From positions 124,001-188,000 of the forward strand of contig CAVZUK010000003.1 of the NCBI GenBank assembly GCA_963778465.1: a stretch of DNA of 64,000 nt, read 5' to 3'. The notes under the pieces were generated by a model, which was not told where the DNA came from, ran no database searches, and was given only the letters and a program-made list of their open reading frames with translations. The position numbers and the translations under genes are program-made. The DNA comes from CAVZBW01 sp963778465 (lineage in GTDB: Bacteria > Actinomycetota > Acidimicrobiia > Acidimicrobiales > RAAP-2). Position 1 is the stretch's first letter, and the number at the start of each line of letters is the position of its first letter. Positions 17,296 to 26,511 of the stretch are shown here, piece after piece.

Positions 17296-18365
17296 CCACC
17301 ATTCGCCTCGCCATCGCTGGAGTCGGCAACTGTGCCAGCTCTCTGCTCCAGGGCATCTCGTATTACCGGGACGCCGAAGCGGGAAGGGTGGTGCCCGGGC
17401 TCATGCACGTCCAGCTGGGCGACTACCACGTCTCCGCCCTCGAGCCCGTGGCGGCGTTCGACGTGGACGGCACCAAGGTCGGGATCGACCTGTCCAAGGC
17501 CATCTTCTCGGGCCAGAACAACACCGTGCGGTTCGCGGAGGTGCCCGAGACCGGGGTGATCGTGCAGCGGGGCCCGACGCTCGACGGCCTCGGCCGCTAC
17601 TACCGCGAGGTCCTGGACGAGTCGCCCGAGCCTGCGGTCGACGTCGCCGAGGCCCTGCGGGCCTCGCGAGCCGACGTGCTCGTCTCCTACCTGCCGGTCG
17701 GGTCCGAGGACGCCCAGCGCTACTACGCCCAGGCCGCGCTCGACGCCGGGGTCGCCTTCGTCAACGCCATCCCCGTGTTCATCGCGTCGGATCCCGAGTG
17801 GGCGGCCCGCTTCACCGAGGCCGGCGTGCCGATCATCGGCGACGACATCAAGAGCCAGGTCGGGTCCACGATCGTGCATCGCATCCTCACCCGCCTCTTC
17901 GAGGACCGCGGCCTGGCCCTCGACCGCACGTACCAGCTGAACGTGGGCGGCAACATGGACTTCCAGAACATGCTCGAGCGCGAGCGTCTCGAGTCGAAGA
18001 AGGTCTCCAAGACCCAGGCCGTCACCAGCCAGATCGAGCACACGACCCTCCCCGAGGGCGACGTCCACATCGGGCCGTCCGACCACGTGCCGTGGCTCGG
18101 GGACCGCAAGTGGGCCTACGTCCGGATGGAGGGGCGAAACTTCGGCGACGTGCCGCTCAACCTGGAGCTCAAGCTCGAGGTCTGGGACTCGCCCAACTCC
18201 GCCGGGGTGATCATCGACGCCGTCCGCTGCGCCAAGATCGCGCTCGACCGCGGGATCGGCGGCCCGCTGCTCGGGCCGTCGGCCTACTTCATGAAGTCGC
18301 CGCCCGAGCAGCACCACGACGACGAGGCACAGCACCTCGTGGAGCGGTTCATCGCCGGAGACTGA
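17292..18365 (+). CDS. ino1: inositol-3-phosphate synthase
   Basis: 357 residues from ATG 17292. It converts glucose-6-phosphate to myo-inositol-3-phosphate with NAD, feeding phosphatidylinositol, mycothiol-type thiols and lipoglycans in actinobacteria. The N-terminal Rossmann loop is AIAGVGNCASSLLQG; conserved segments include SYLPVGSEDAQRYYAQAAL, IGDDIKSQVGSTIVHR, LNVGGNMDFQNMLERERLESKK and DSPNSAGVIIDAVRCAKIAL. It is the short actinobacterial class. It is translationally coupled to the upstream PadR gene. Confidence 0.97.
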   Translation: MTTIRLAIAGVGNCASSLLQGISYYRDAEAGRVVPGLMHVQLGDYHVSALEPVAAFDVDGTKVGIDLSKAIFSGQNNTVRFAEVPETGVIVQRGPTLDGLGRYYREVLDESPEPAVDVAEALRASRADVLVSYLPVGSEDAQRYYAQAALDAGVAFVNAIPVFIASDPEWAARFTEAGVPIIGDDIKSQVGSTIVHRILTRLFEDRGLALDRTYQLNVGGNMDFQNMLERERLESKKVSKTQAVTSQIEHTTLPEGDVHIGPSDHVPWLGDRKWAYVRMEGRNFGDVPLNLELKLEVWDSPNSAGVIIDAVRCAKIALDRGIGGPLLGPSAYFMKSPPEQHHDDEAQHLVERFIAGD

Positions 18366-18383
18366 GCGCCGGCGGGCGGGACC

Positions 18384-19790
18384 TCAGCCCGCCCCCCGCT
18401 CCTTCCACCAGAGGTCGAGTCGCCGGGTGGCCTCCTCGGGGCCGAGCGGGCCCTCCTCCATCCGGAGCTCGAGCAGGTGGTCGAGCGCCTCGCCCACCAC
18501 TCGGCCCGGCGGCACGCCGAGGTGCGCCATGACCGCGTTGCCGTCGAGGTCCGGCCGGATCGAGTCGAGCTCCTCGCGCTCGCGCAGCTCCTCGATGCGG
18601 CGCTCGAGCTCGTCCATGCGCCGCGCCAGGGCCCGCGCCTTGGCGGGGTTGCGCGTCGTGCAGTCGCAGCGGGTCAGCTCGTTGAGGTCGTCGAGCTGGT
18701 TGCCGGCGTCACGCACGTAGCGGCGCACGGCCTTGTCGGTCCACCCCAACCGGTAGGTGTGGAAGCGCAAGTGGAGCTCGACCAGACGCGTCACTCGGTC
18801 GACCACGTCGTGCGGATACCGCAGGGCGGTCATCCGTGCCCGCGTCATGCGGGCGCCGACCACCTCGTGGTGGTGGAACGTGACCCCCCCGTCGACGAAC
18901 GCTCTGGTCCGAGGCTTTCCGACGTCGTGGAACAGTGCGGCCAACCGCACGTCGAGGCGGGCGGAGGTGTTGTCGACCACCGCCAGGGTGTGGGCCAGGA
19001 CGTCCTTGTGGCGATGGATGGGGTCCTGCTCCAGCGCCAACCCGGGCAGCTCGGGGATGAACTCCTGGGCCAGGCCGGTCTCGACGATGAACCGCAGCCC
19101 GATCGAGGGCGACTCGGGCACCATCACGAGCTTGTCGAGCTCGTCGCGGATGCGCTCGGCCGACACGATCCCGAGCCGTTCGTGGCCGCGCCGGACCGCC
19201 TCGACGAGGGCGGGATCGGGCTCCAGGCGATAGGCCGCCAGGAACCGGGCGGCGCGCAGCATCCGGAGCGGGTCGTCGCTGAACGAGACCTCGGGATCGA
19301 GGGGGGTCCGCAGCCGCCCCGCCGCGAGATCGGTGATCCCGTGGTACGGATCGACGAGCGTCATGTCGGGCAGCTGCAGGGCCATCGCGTTGATCGTGAA
19401 GTCCCTCCGCGACAGGTCCGTCTCGAGGTCGTCGCCGAAGACCACCTCGGGCTTGCGAGAATCGGAGACGTAGGACTCGGCCCGGTGGGTCGTGATCTCG
19501 TAGATCACGTGGCCCCGGCGGGCCCCGATGGTGCCGAACCGCTCGCCCTGGGTCCACACGGCGTCCGCCCAGCCCCGCAGCACCTCCTGGATCTCGTCCG
19601 GACGGGCATCCGTGGTGAGGTCCACGTCGCGGAACGCCGGGCGTGGGTCCCGGTTCGTCGCCAGCAGCGCGTCGCGCACCGATCCCCCGACCAGGTAGAC
19701 GCGGTATCCCCGGGCCGCGAAGCGCTCCGCGAGCTCCGCCGCCGCCTCGCGCAACGGCTCGAAGCGCTCCGGAACGACGCTCGACGACAC
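18384..19790 (-). CDS. cca: CCA tRNA nucleotidyltransferase
   Basis: 468 residues if translation begins at GTG 19790 (TTG 19793 is adjacent); the frame is open much further upstream but that part is not family-like and overlaps the divergent gene. The head domain has LVGGSVRDALL, the metal-binding FRDVDLTTDA and RRDFTINAMAL. An HD domain follows (LAALFHDVGKPRT). The enzyme adds CCA to tRNA 3' ends. In mycobacteria the homologue (annotated pcnA) is likewise divergent from the DUF6049-murJ pair, which fits the neighbours here. Confidence 0.93.
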   Translation of the reverse strand: MSSSVVPERFEPLREAAAELAERFAARGYRVYLVGGSVRDALLATNRDPRPAFRDVDLTTDARPDEIQEVLRGWADAVWTQGERFGTIGARRGHVIYEITTHRAESYVSDSRKPEVVFGDDLETDLSRRDFTINAMALQLPDMTLVDPYHGITDLAAGRLRTPLDPEVSFSDDPLRMLRAARFLAAYRLEPDPALVEAVRRGHERLGIVSAERIRDELDKLVMVPESPSIGLRFIVETGLAQEFIPELPGLALEQDPIHRHKDVLAHTLAVVDNTSARLDVRLAALFHDVGKPRTRAFVDGGVTFHHHEVVGARMTRARMTALRYPHDVVDRVTRLVELHLRFHTYRLGWTDKAVRRYVRDAGNQLDDLNELTRCDCTTRNPAKARALARRMDELERRIEELREREELDSIRPDLDGNAVMAHLGVPPGRVVGEALDHLLELRMEEGPLGPEEATRRLDLWWKERGAG

Positions 19791-19845
19791 CAAAACACCG
19801 TAGTTCGACCCGACCGAGCACCCCTCCGCGGATAGCGTCGTTCGG

Positions 19846-22023
19846 GTGTCCCCCCGGAGCATCCGAGCCGGAGAGGCAGCCTCGCTCCTCCTCGCCTGCG
19901 TCCTGACGTTGGGCGCGTCCTCGGCTGTGCTCTCGTCGCTGGCGCCCGCGGGGGCCGCGTCGCACCCCCCGACCGACCATTCGGCGATCGACGCGGGGGC
20001 AAGCTCCGACCCCTCCCCCCTGACGCTCGTGCACCAGACCGCCTTCGTGCCCAACCAAGTCTTCACCGTCCAGGTGCGGACGGGCACCGGCCTGCCCCCC
20101 AAGTCGGAGCTGGCCCTCGACGTCTCCGTCTACGACTGCATCGGCGTGCGCGACACCCTCCAGCAGATCTCGAACAACGGGCCCTCGGCGGGCAACCGGC
20201 TCGGCTCGACCGGCGCGCTCCCGCTGGGCAACGTACCGAGCGTCGGCGGGGCAGACGGAAACGGCCCCGCCTACCAGGTGGCGGTCGGGCTGAACGTGGA
20301 CGGTGTATCGCCCACCGCACCGTTCAACGGATCGTCGATCGACCTTGCCAGTTGTCAGCAGAGCAGGGGGGCGGCCGAGGCAGGCGTCTATCCGGCGACG
20401 GTTGCCCTCGAGAACTCCGCCAGCCACCGCGTGATCGACCAGTTCACGACGTACTTCGCGAACACCGAGGGGGCCGGACCCGCCTCGAAGCGACTGCGGG
20501 TCGCGGTCGTGGTCCCGGTCAGCGCACCGGTGACCCCCGACTCGAGCGCCCACGCGGGTAGCGCGACGGCGCTGTCCTCGGGCCAGACGAACCGGCTCGG
20601 ACAGGTGGTGGCGACGGTGGCCTCCCACGCCCAGACCGCTCCCGTCACGGTCAACGCGACGCCGCAGACGGTCGAGGACCTGGCGGCCACCGGGAAGTCG
20701 GGCCCCGCGACCCTGAGGCTGCTCCAGCAGGTCGTGCTCCTCCGCGACGAGGCGCTCGACCAGCCCTACGTGCCGATCGACGCGGACACCATGGCCGCCT
20801 CGGGTCTGGGGTCGGAGGTCACTGCACAGAAGAACCGCGGACACCAGGTGCTCTCACTGTCCGGACTCCACGTGTCTTCGAGCCAGAACGTCTGGCTGGC
20901 CCAGCAGACCGTCGAGAACGGGGCGGCCGGCGCCGTCGCCGCTCTCGGCGCGCAGCAGGCGGTCATCCCCGCCTCAAGCTTCGAGTCCGCCCCCAGCGGC
21001 GGCTTCTTCACCAACCGCGTCACGCTGAGCCTGGGCCACGGCAGCGAGATCCCGGCCGCGGCCTCCGACACGGCCCTCACCCGGGAATTCGCCGCCGACC
21101 CCGGGGACCCGGCGCTCGCGGCCTACCAGATGCTGGCCGACCTCGAGCTGATCTACTGGGCAGGACCCAACGCGGACCAGGTCCGTGGCGTGGTCGCAGT
21201 CCCGCCCACGAGCTGGCAAAGCGATCCGACCTTCTTGAACACCCTGCTCTCGAACCTCAGCCCCGGCACCTCGAGCAACCCCTACCTCGAGCCCCTCACC
21301 CTCTCGGACTTCTTCGCCCAGGTACCCGTGGAGAGCGGCGGCGCCCGGTCCCTGGCCGGGGGGAGCGGCACCACCCTTCCCTCCTCCTTCGTCAGCGCCG
21401 TGAAGCACACCCGGGGCAAGCTCGACTCCTTCACGGCCACGACGTCGGGGGCGGGCAGCGAGATCGACCAGCTGGGCGACGCCCTGTTGACCTCGGAGTC
21501 GTCGGAGCTCTCGAGCCAGGGCCGCTCGGTCGCCCTCCAGGGCTTCAACAGCGCGCTGGACGCCCAGCTGTCCCAGATCCAGCTCACGACCGACCGCACG
21601 ATCACCTTGACCTCCCGGACGGCCGCGCTTCCGGTCACGATCCTCTCCACAGCCCCCTACACGGTGAACGCGGTGCTCTCGCTGTCGAGCGCCAAGTTGG
21701 AATTTCCGCCCCCGGGCGGCTCGGGATCCACGGGACCATCCACGACCGACCAGTTGGTGAAGATCGACCGCAGCACGACGGCGCTGCGGGTGCAGGTGGT
21801 GACCCGCACGTCCGGTGACCTGCCCGTCAGCGTGAGCCTCACCTCTCGCGACGGCGCGCTGGTGCTCGTGCACGGCCGGCTCACGGTCCGCTCGACGGCC
21901 TTCTCGGTCGTCGGCGTCGTCCTGACCGCCGTGGCGCTGGCGGTCCTCCTCGGCTGGTGGGTGCGCAGCTCGATCTCCCGCCGGCGCGCCCGGGCTGCAG
22001 AGGGACAGGCATCCCCTCAATGA
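19846..22023 (+). CDS. secreted membrane-anchored DUF6049 family protein
   Basis: 725 residues from GTG 19846. There is an N-terminal signal peptide (SLLLACVLTLGASSAVLSSL, Ala-rich cleavage region), a long Ser/Thr/Gly-rich extracytoplasmic part, and one C-terminal membrane helix (FSVVGVVLTAVALAVLLGWWV) followed by a basic cytoplasmic stub. It is placed 13 bases before murJ, exactly where DUF6049 proteins lie in other actinobacteria. I therefore infer an envelope role linked to MurJ; no enzymatic motif is seen. Assignment rests mainly on topology and context. Confidence 0.75.
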   Translation: MSPRSIRAGEAASLLLACVLTLGASSAVLSSLAPAGAASHPPTDHSAIDAGASSDPSPLTLVHQTAFVPNQVFTVQVRTGTGLPPKSELALDVSVYDCIGVRDTLQQISNNGPSAGNRLGSTGALPLGNVPSVGGADGNGPAYQVAVGLNVDGVSPTAPFNGSSIDLASCQQSRGAAEAGVYPATVALENSASHRVIDQFTTYFANTEGAGPASKRLRVAVVVPVSAPVTPDSSAHAGSATALSSGQTNRLGQVVATVASHAQTAPVTVNATPQTVEDLAATGKSGPATLRLLQQVVLLRDEALDQPYVPIDADTMAASGLGSEVTAQKNRGHQVLSLSGLHVSSSQNVWLAQQTVENGAAGAVAALGAQQAVIPASSFESAPSGGFFTNRVTLSLGHGSEIPAAASDTALTREFAADPGDPALAAYQMLADLELIYWAGPNADQVRGVVAVPPTSWQSDPTFLNTLLSNLSPGTSSNPYLEPLTLSDFFAQVPVESGGARSLAGGSGTTLPSSFVSAVKHTRGKLDSFTATTSGAGSEIDQLGDALLTSESSELSSQGRSVALQGFNSALDAQLSQIQLTTDRTITLTSRTAALPVTILSTAPYTVNAVLSLSSAKLEFPPPGGSGSTGPSTTDQLVKIDRSTTALRVQVVTRTSGDLPVSVSLTSRDGALVLVHGRLTVRSTAFSVVGVVLTAVALAVLLGWWVRSSISRRRARAAEGQASPQ

Positions 22024-22036
22024 GAACCGCACGACC

Positions 22037-23719
22037 ATGAGTGTCGAGAGCAGGTCGTCGGGCGTGGGCAGCAGCGTCTCGAGCGTCTGGGCGAGCCTGC
22101 GGGTCCAGACCGCGGGGATGGCGGCGGGCACCGGGCTGAGCCGCCTCACCGGGCTGCTGCGGATCCTCGTCCTGGCGTACGCGCTCGGCTTCACCCCGCT
22201 GGCCGACGCGTACAACATCGCCAACAACGCGCCGAACATGCTCTACGACGTCGTCCTCGGCGGCGTGCTGTCGGCCACCTTCATCCCCGTCTTCGTCGAC
22301 CGCCTGGTCACGCGCAGCGAGCGGGAGGCCTGGGACGCCATCTCGGCCGTGGTCACCGTCGCCTTCGTCGTGCTCCTGTTGATGACCGTCCTGTTCTGGC
22401 TGCTCGCGCCCCAGATCATCGACGCCTTCTACGTCCTCGGTCACTACAACACCACCCACGCGCAACTCGACCAGGAGAAGGCCGTCGCCACCACCCTCCT
22501 GCGATGGTTCGTCCCCCAGGTCGCGCTCTACGGCTGCATCAGCCTGGCCACGGCCCTGCTGAACACCCGCCGGCGCTTCGTGGCGCCGATGTGGACGGCG
22601 ATCGCCAACAACGTCGTGTGCATCTTCGTGCTGCTGTGGTTCCACCACATCGCCGGAGTCCCGAGCCTGGCGACCGTCCAGCTCCACCCCGAGCAGCTGG
22701 TGCTGCTCGGCCTCGGCACCACGGTCGGCGTGGCGGTCCAGGCGGCGCTGCTCATCCCCAGCCTGCGACGGGCCAACCTCTCGCTGCGCCCGCGCTTCCA
22801 CCCGAGGCACGAGGCGGTGCGTGCCGTGGGACGCCTCGGGAGCTGGACGCTCGGCTTCGTCGTGGCCAACCAGATCGCGCAGTTCATCGTCCTGGCCTTG
22901 GCCGTCGGCGTCGGGGGCGCTGCACCGGTCAGCTCGTACATGTACGCCTACACGTTCTTGCAGATGCCCTATGCCATCGCTGCGGTGTCGATCATGAGTG
23001 CAGTGACCCCGCAACTGTCGGAACGCTGGGCCCTGCGGCAGCTCGACGGGTTCCGAAAACGGCTCTCCACGGGCCTGCGCGCCGTGATGTCGATCATCAT
23101 CCCGGCGGCGGTCGGGATGCTGCTCCTGGCCAAGCCGGGCGCCACGTTGCTCCTGGCCCACGGCGCCGCGTCACCCAAGGTGCAGGAAGGGGCGGTCGAC
23201 ACGACCGGAGCCAGCCTCGCCATGTTCGCCCTCGGGCTGCCCGGCTTCTGCGCCTTCCAGTACATCGTCCGGGTCCTCCAGTCGATGCAGCGGACCCATG
23301 CGGCCTTCTGGCTCTACCTCATCGAGAACGGCATCAACGTCGTGCTGGCGGTCACGCTGGTCCGTCCGATGGGTGTGCGGGGCCTCGCGCTCTCCCTCTC
23401 GATCGCCTACAGCGTCGCCGCCGTGATCGGCTTCGTGCAGCTGCGCGGCTGGCTGGGTCCCCTGGGTGACCATCGGATGTGGGCACCGCTTCGCCGGGTG
23501 GGCGCCGCGAGCGTGGCCATGGGCGCCGTGGTCCTCGTCGTCATCAACCTCTCCGACGACAACTCGACCTTCGCACTCCTCCTCCGGGTGATCGGCGCGA
23601 TCGTCGCCGGTGGGCTCACTTACGTGGCGGTTGCCGCGGCGCTCGGGGCACGGGCGGCCAAGCGCGACCGGGAGGAGCGCCGGGCGAAGTCGACATGGCA
23701 GACTCCCCCGCATGGGTGA
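22037..23719 (+). CDS. murJ: lipid II flippase MurJ (MviN family)
   Basis: 560 residues with about 14 membrane helices. It flips lipid II to the outer face of the membrane for peptidoglycan synthesis. The family N-terminus is clear: TAGMAAGTGLSRLTGLLRI, the LADAYNIANNAPNMLYD segment and GGVLSATFIPVFVDRL. The basic and polar residues lining the central cavity lie in the first helices. Unlike mycobacterial MurJ it has no C-terminal pseudokinase. It is downstream of the DUF6049 gene and overlaps the DegV gene by 8 bases. Confidence 0.95.
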   Translation: MSVESRSSGVGSSVSSVWASLRVQTAGMAAGTGLSRLTGLLRILVLAYALGFTPLADAYNIANNAPNMLYDVVLGGVLSATFIPVFVDRLVTRSEREAWDAISAVVTVAFVVLLLMTVLFWLLAPQIIDAFYVLGHYNTTHAQLDQEKAVATTLLRWFVPQVALYGCISLATALLNTRRRFVAPMWTAIANNVVCIFVLLWFHHIAGVPSLATVQLHPEQLVLLGLGTTVGVAVQAALLIPSLRRANLSLRPRFHPRHEAVRAVGRLGSWTLGFVVANQIAQFIVLALAVGVGGAAPVSSYMYAYTFLQMPYAIAAVSIMSAVTPQLSERWALRQLDGFRKRLSTGLRAVMSIIIPAAVGMLLLAKPGATLLLAHGAASPKVQEGAVDTTGASLAMFALGLPGFCAFQYIVRVLQSMQRTHAAFWLYLIENGINVVLAVTLVRPMGVRGLALSLSIAYSVAAVIGFVQLRGWLGPLGDHRMWAPLRRVGAASVAMGAVVLVVINLSDDNSTFALLLRVIGAIVAGGLTYVAVAAALGARAAKRDREERRAKSTWQTPPHG

Positions 23720-24572
23720 CGTCCTGGTGGTGACCGACAGCGCGTGCGACCTCACCGAGGAGCTCGCGGTCGGCAACTCGATCACGGTGGTGCCGCTCAC
23801 CATCCGGTTCGGCGACGAGGAATTCGTCGACCGGCAGGACCTCTCGCCCGAGGACTTCTGGCGGCGCTGCAAGGGCGTCGAGAAGCTCCCGGAGACCGCG
23901 GCTCCGGCGCCGGGTGCCTTCCGCGCCGCGTTCGAGGCGGCGGCCGACGCCGGCGCCTCCGGCGTGCTGTGCCTCACGATCTCCGGCGGGGTCTCCGCGA
24001 CCTACCAGTCCGCGTGCACCGGGGCCGAGGGACTCCGCGCCCGGCTGCCCATCGAGGTCATCGACACCCGCACGCTGACCATGGGGCAGGGCCTCCTCGC
24101 CCTCGAGGCCGCCGGGGCGGCCCGGGGAGGGGCGAGCCTCGAGGACGTGGCGACGAGGGTGCGGCGCAGCATGGAGCGCACCCACGTCTATGGCGTGGTC
24201 GACACGCTCGAGCACCTGCAGAAGGGTGGCCGCATCGGCGGGGCGGCAGCACTGGTCGGCTCGCTCCTGTCCATCAAGCCCGTGCTCCAGGTGAAGGACG
24301 GCGTCGTCGAGCAGGAGTCCCGCCAGCGGACCCGGATCCGGTCCCTCGAGTACCTCGCCGGCAAGGTCAAGGGCGACGCGCCCCTCGACCGGCTCGCCGT
24401 GGCGAGCGGTGCCGCGGAGGACGTCGGGGTGCTGCTGTCGATGCTCGAGGAGGTCGAGGTGTCGCACCCGATGATCACCACCGATCTCGGCCCGGTGGTC
24501 GGGACCCACGCCGGCCCCGGCACCATCGGCGTCTGCTACGTGACCCGCGCTGCGGTGGGCGAACACCAGTAA
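23712..24572 (+). CDS. DegV family fatty-acid-binding protein
   Basis: 286 residues from ATG 23712. DegV proteins bind a fatty acid between two domains and present it to fatty acid kinase. Signatures: VVTDSACDL at the N-terminus, VVPLTIRFGDEEF, CLTISGGVSATYQSA, the DTRTLTMGQGLLAL segment and LEHLQKGGRIGGAAALVGSLLSIKPVL with a final TTDLGPVVGTHAGPGTIGV. No FakA-like kinase is visible nearby. Overlap with murJ suggests co-transcription. Confidence 0.93.
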   Translation: MGDVLVVTDSACDLTEELAVGNSITVVPLTIRFGDEEFVDRQDLSPEDFWRRCKGVEKLPETAAPAPGAFRAAFEAAADAGASGVLCLTISGGVSATYQSACTGAEGLRARLPIEVIDTRTLTMGQGLLALEAAGAARGGASLEDVATRVRRSMERTHVYGVVDTLEHLQKGGRIGGAAALVGSLLSIKPVLQVKDGVVEQESRQRTRIRSLEYLAGKVKGDAPLDRLAVASGAAEDVGVLLSMLEEVEVSHPMITTDLGPVVGTHAGPGTIGVCYVTRAAVGEHQ

Positions 24573-24581
24573 CCTTCCCCC

Positions 24582-24968
24582 ATGCCCGACGACGTGGCGA
24601 CCACCCAGTCCGGTACCGGCGGCGCCGGCGTGAAGAGCGAGGCCTCCGCACCGACGGGCATCGCAGCCGACCTGACCGAGGACCTGCCGGCCAAGGCGGC
24701 GGATCTCGTCGACACGGCGGTGGCCCTGGTCCGGGACAAGGCGATCCGCCCCCTCATCCTGATCGCCCGCGGCGTCGTCTACGGAATCGTTGCCGCCGTC
24801 CTGGCGTTCTTCGTCATCGTCATGCTGGCAGTCGGGCTCATCAGGATCCTCGACGTCTACGCCTTCCCGGGCAACATCTGGGCTTCGTACCTGCTCGTCG
24901 GCTTCGTGTTCTCGGCGGCCGGGATCACCCTCTGGACGCTGCGCACGAGCCGCAACGATGGCACCTGA
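24582..24968 (+). CDS. small two-helix membrane protein, unknown
   Basis: 128 residues. The first 55 are hydrophilic and Ala/Thr/Asp-rich, then a helix (ARGVVYGIVAAVLAFFVIVM) and a second (WASYLLVGFVFSAAGITLW) form a hairpin in the membrane with a short tail. It resembles small phage-holin-like or envelope accessory proteins, but I do not recognise a family. It lies 9 bases after the DegV gene and 55 before trxB, so it is probably part of the murJ transcript. Confidence 0.65.
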   Translation: MPDDVATTQSGTGGAGVKSEASAPTGIAADLTEDLPAKAADLVDTAVALVRDKAIRPLILIARGVVYGIVAAVLAFFVIVMLAVGLIRILDVYAFPGNIWASYLLVGFVFSAAGITLWTLRTSRNDGT

Positions 24969-25023
24969 CCGCTGGCGAGTCGGGCCGAGCTCGGCCCCGA
25001 GTTAGGCAAGGAGTGGTTGGCGG

Positions 25024-25990
25024 ATGTCGACCCGAGCACAGGTACTGATCGCGGGATCCGGGCCCGCGGGGCTCACGGCGGCGGTGTACACGTCGCGTGC
25101 GCAGCTCTCCCCGACCGTCATCGAGGGTGAGCCGTCCTCGACGAGCGACCAGCCGGGCGGCCAACTCATGTTGACGACCGAGGTGGAGAACTACCCCGGC
25201 TTCCCCGACGGTGTCATGGGTCCCGAGCTCATGACGGCCATGCGATCCCAGGCCGAGAAGTTCGGCGCGCAGTTGCTGACCGGCAAGGTCACCCGCGCCG
25301 AGCTCGCCAAGGGCTCGCCCTTCGGCATCTGGGTCGGGGATCCCGCCGAGCCAGAGCCCACCTATCTGGTTGACTCGCTGATCGTCGCGAACGGGCGCGT
25401 ACTCGCTCATGCTCGGCTGCCCCAACGAGGAGCGGCTCCTCGGGCACGGTGTGTCGACCTGCGCGACGTGCGACGGGTTCTTCTTCCGCGGCCACAACAT
25501 CGCCGTGGTGGGTGGGGGCGACTCGGCCGTCGAGGAGGCGACCTTCCTCACTCGCTTCGCTGACCGCGTGACGTTGATACACCGACGCGACCGGCTGCGC
25601 GCGTCGCGCATCATGCAGGAGCGCGCGTTCGCCAACCCGAAGATCGACATCCGCTGGAACAGCGTCGTCAAGGAAGTCATCGGCGACGACAAGGTGCGCG
25701 GCATCGTCATCACCGACACGGTGACCGGCGAGGAGAGCACGCTCGACGTCACCGGCGTCTTCGTGGCGATCGGGCACCGGCCAAACACCTCGGTCTTCCA
25801 GGGACAACTCGAGACCGACGAGAACGGGTACCTCGTCACGATGGAGGGATCGTCGCGCACGTCCATCGAGGGCGTCTTCGCCTGCGGCGACGTGCAGGAC
25901 CACGTCTACCGGCAGGCCGTGACCGCGGCGGGCTCCGGATGCATGGCCGCCATCGACGCCGAGCGTTGGCTCGAGGCTCGTCACGACTAG
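25024..25990 (+). CDS. trxB: thioredoxin reductase, split by one extra base
   Basis: The N-terminal frame (from ATG 25024) has the FAD loop LIAGSGPAGLTAAVYTSRA, the PGGQLMLTTEVENYPGFP motif and DSLIVANG. The C-terminal frame has HGVSTCATCDGFFFRG with the CATC redox pair, the NADPH loop VVGGGDSAVEEATFL, HRRDRLRAS and GVFACGDVQD. The two frames differ by one base. Removing one A of the pair at 25390-25391 gives VATGAYSLMLGCPNEERLLG, the normal family join. As read, the protein would be truncated before the active site. It precedes trxA, so an intact system is expected and a consensus error is likely. Confidence 0.92.
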
Positions 25991-26179
25991 ACGCCGGCGG
26001 CGGCGTCGAGTGGGGAACAGTTTCCCGCGAAGTGTGTTGAACTGTGCGCCGAAGGGCGGCAGGCGAATCGATCGACCATGCACTCTCAAGGTCTCGGATC
26101 GCGCAAGCCGCGGGGCGTAGACATCAACACGAAGCTTGCCCCCACGTTCTAGGGTGACGTCGGGCGACTGGAGGATCAG

Positions 26180-26506
26180 ATGAGCGACAAGGTCGTGATG
26201 CTCACCGACACGACGTTCGATGAGCACGTGAAGAGCTCCGAGGTGCCCGTGCTGGTCGACTTCTGGGCCGAGTGGTGTGGCCCGTGCAAGATGGTCGCCC
26301 CGATCCTCGACGAGATCGCGCAGGAGCAAGAGGGGAAGCTTCAGGTGGCAAAGATCAACATCGACGACAACCTGGATGTCACTCGTCGGTTCGACGTCAT
26401 GAGCATCCCGACCCTGATCCTCTTCAAGGACGGTGAGCCGGTGAAGAAGATCATCGGGGCGAAGCCGAAGGGCCAGTTGATGCAGGAGATAACTCTCAGC
26501 CTCTAG
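26180..26506 (+). CDS. trxA: thioredoxin
   Basis: 108 residues, standard length. The redox motif is VDFWAEWCGPCKMVAPIL; the cis-proline is in VMSIPTLILF, followed by the conserved glycine in KKIIGAKPKGQL. It receives electrons from TrxB and reduces protein disulfides in the cytoplasm. A gggtgacgtcgggcgactggaggatcag leader gives it a ribosome-binding site (ggagg). It lies 189 bases after trxB, so it may have its own promoter, and 5 bases before the CwlM-like gene. Confidence 0.97.
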   Translation: MSDKVVMLTDTTFDEHVKSSEVPVLVDFWAEWCGPCKMVAPILDEIAQEQEGKLQVAKINIDDNLDVTRRFDVMSIPTLILFKDGEPVKKIIGAKPKGQLMQEITLSL

Positions 26507-26511
26507 TAGAC

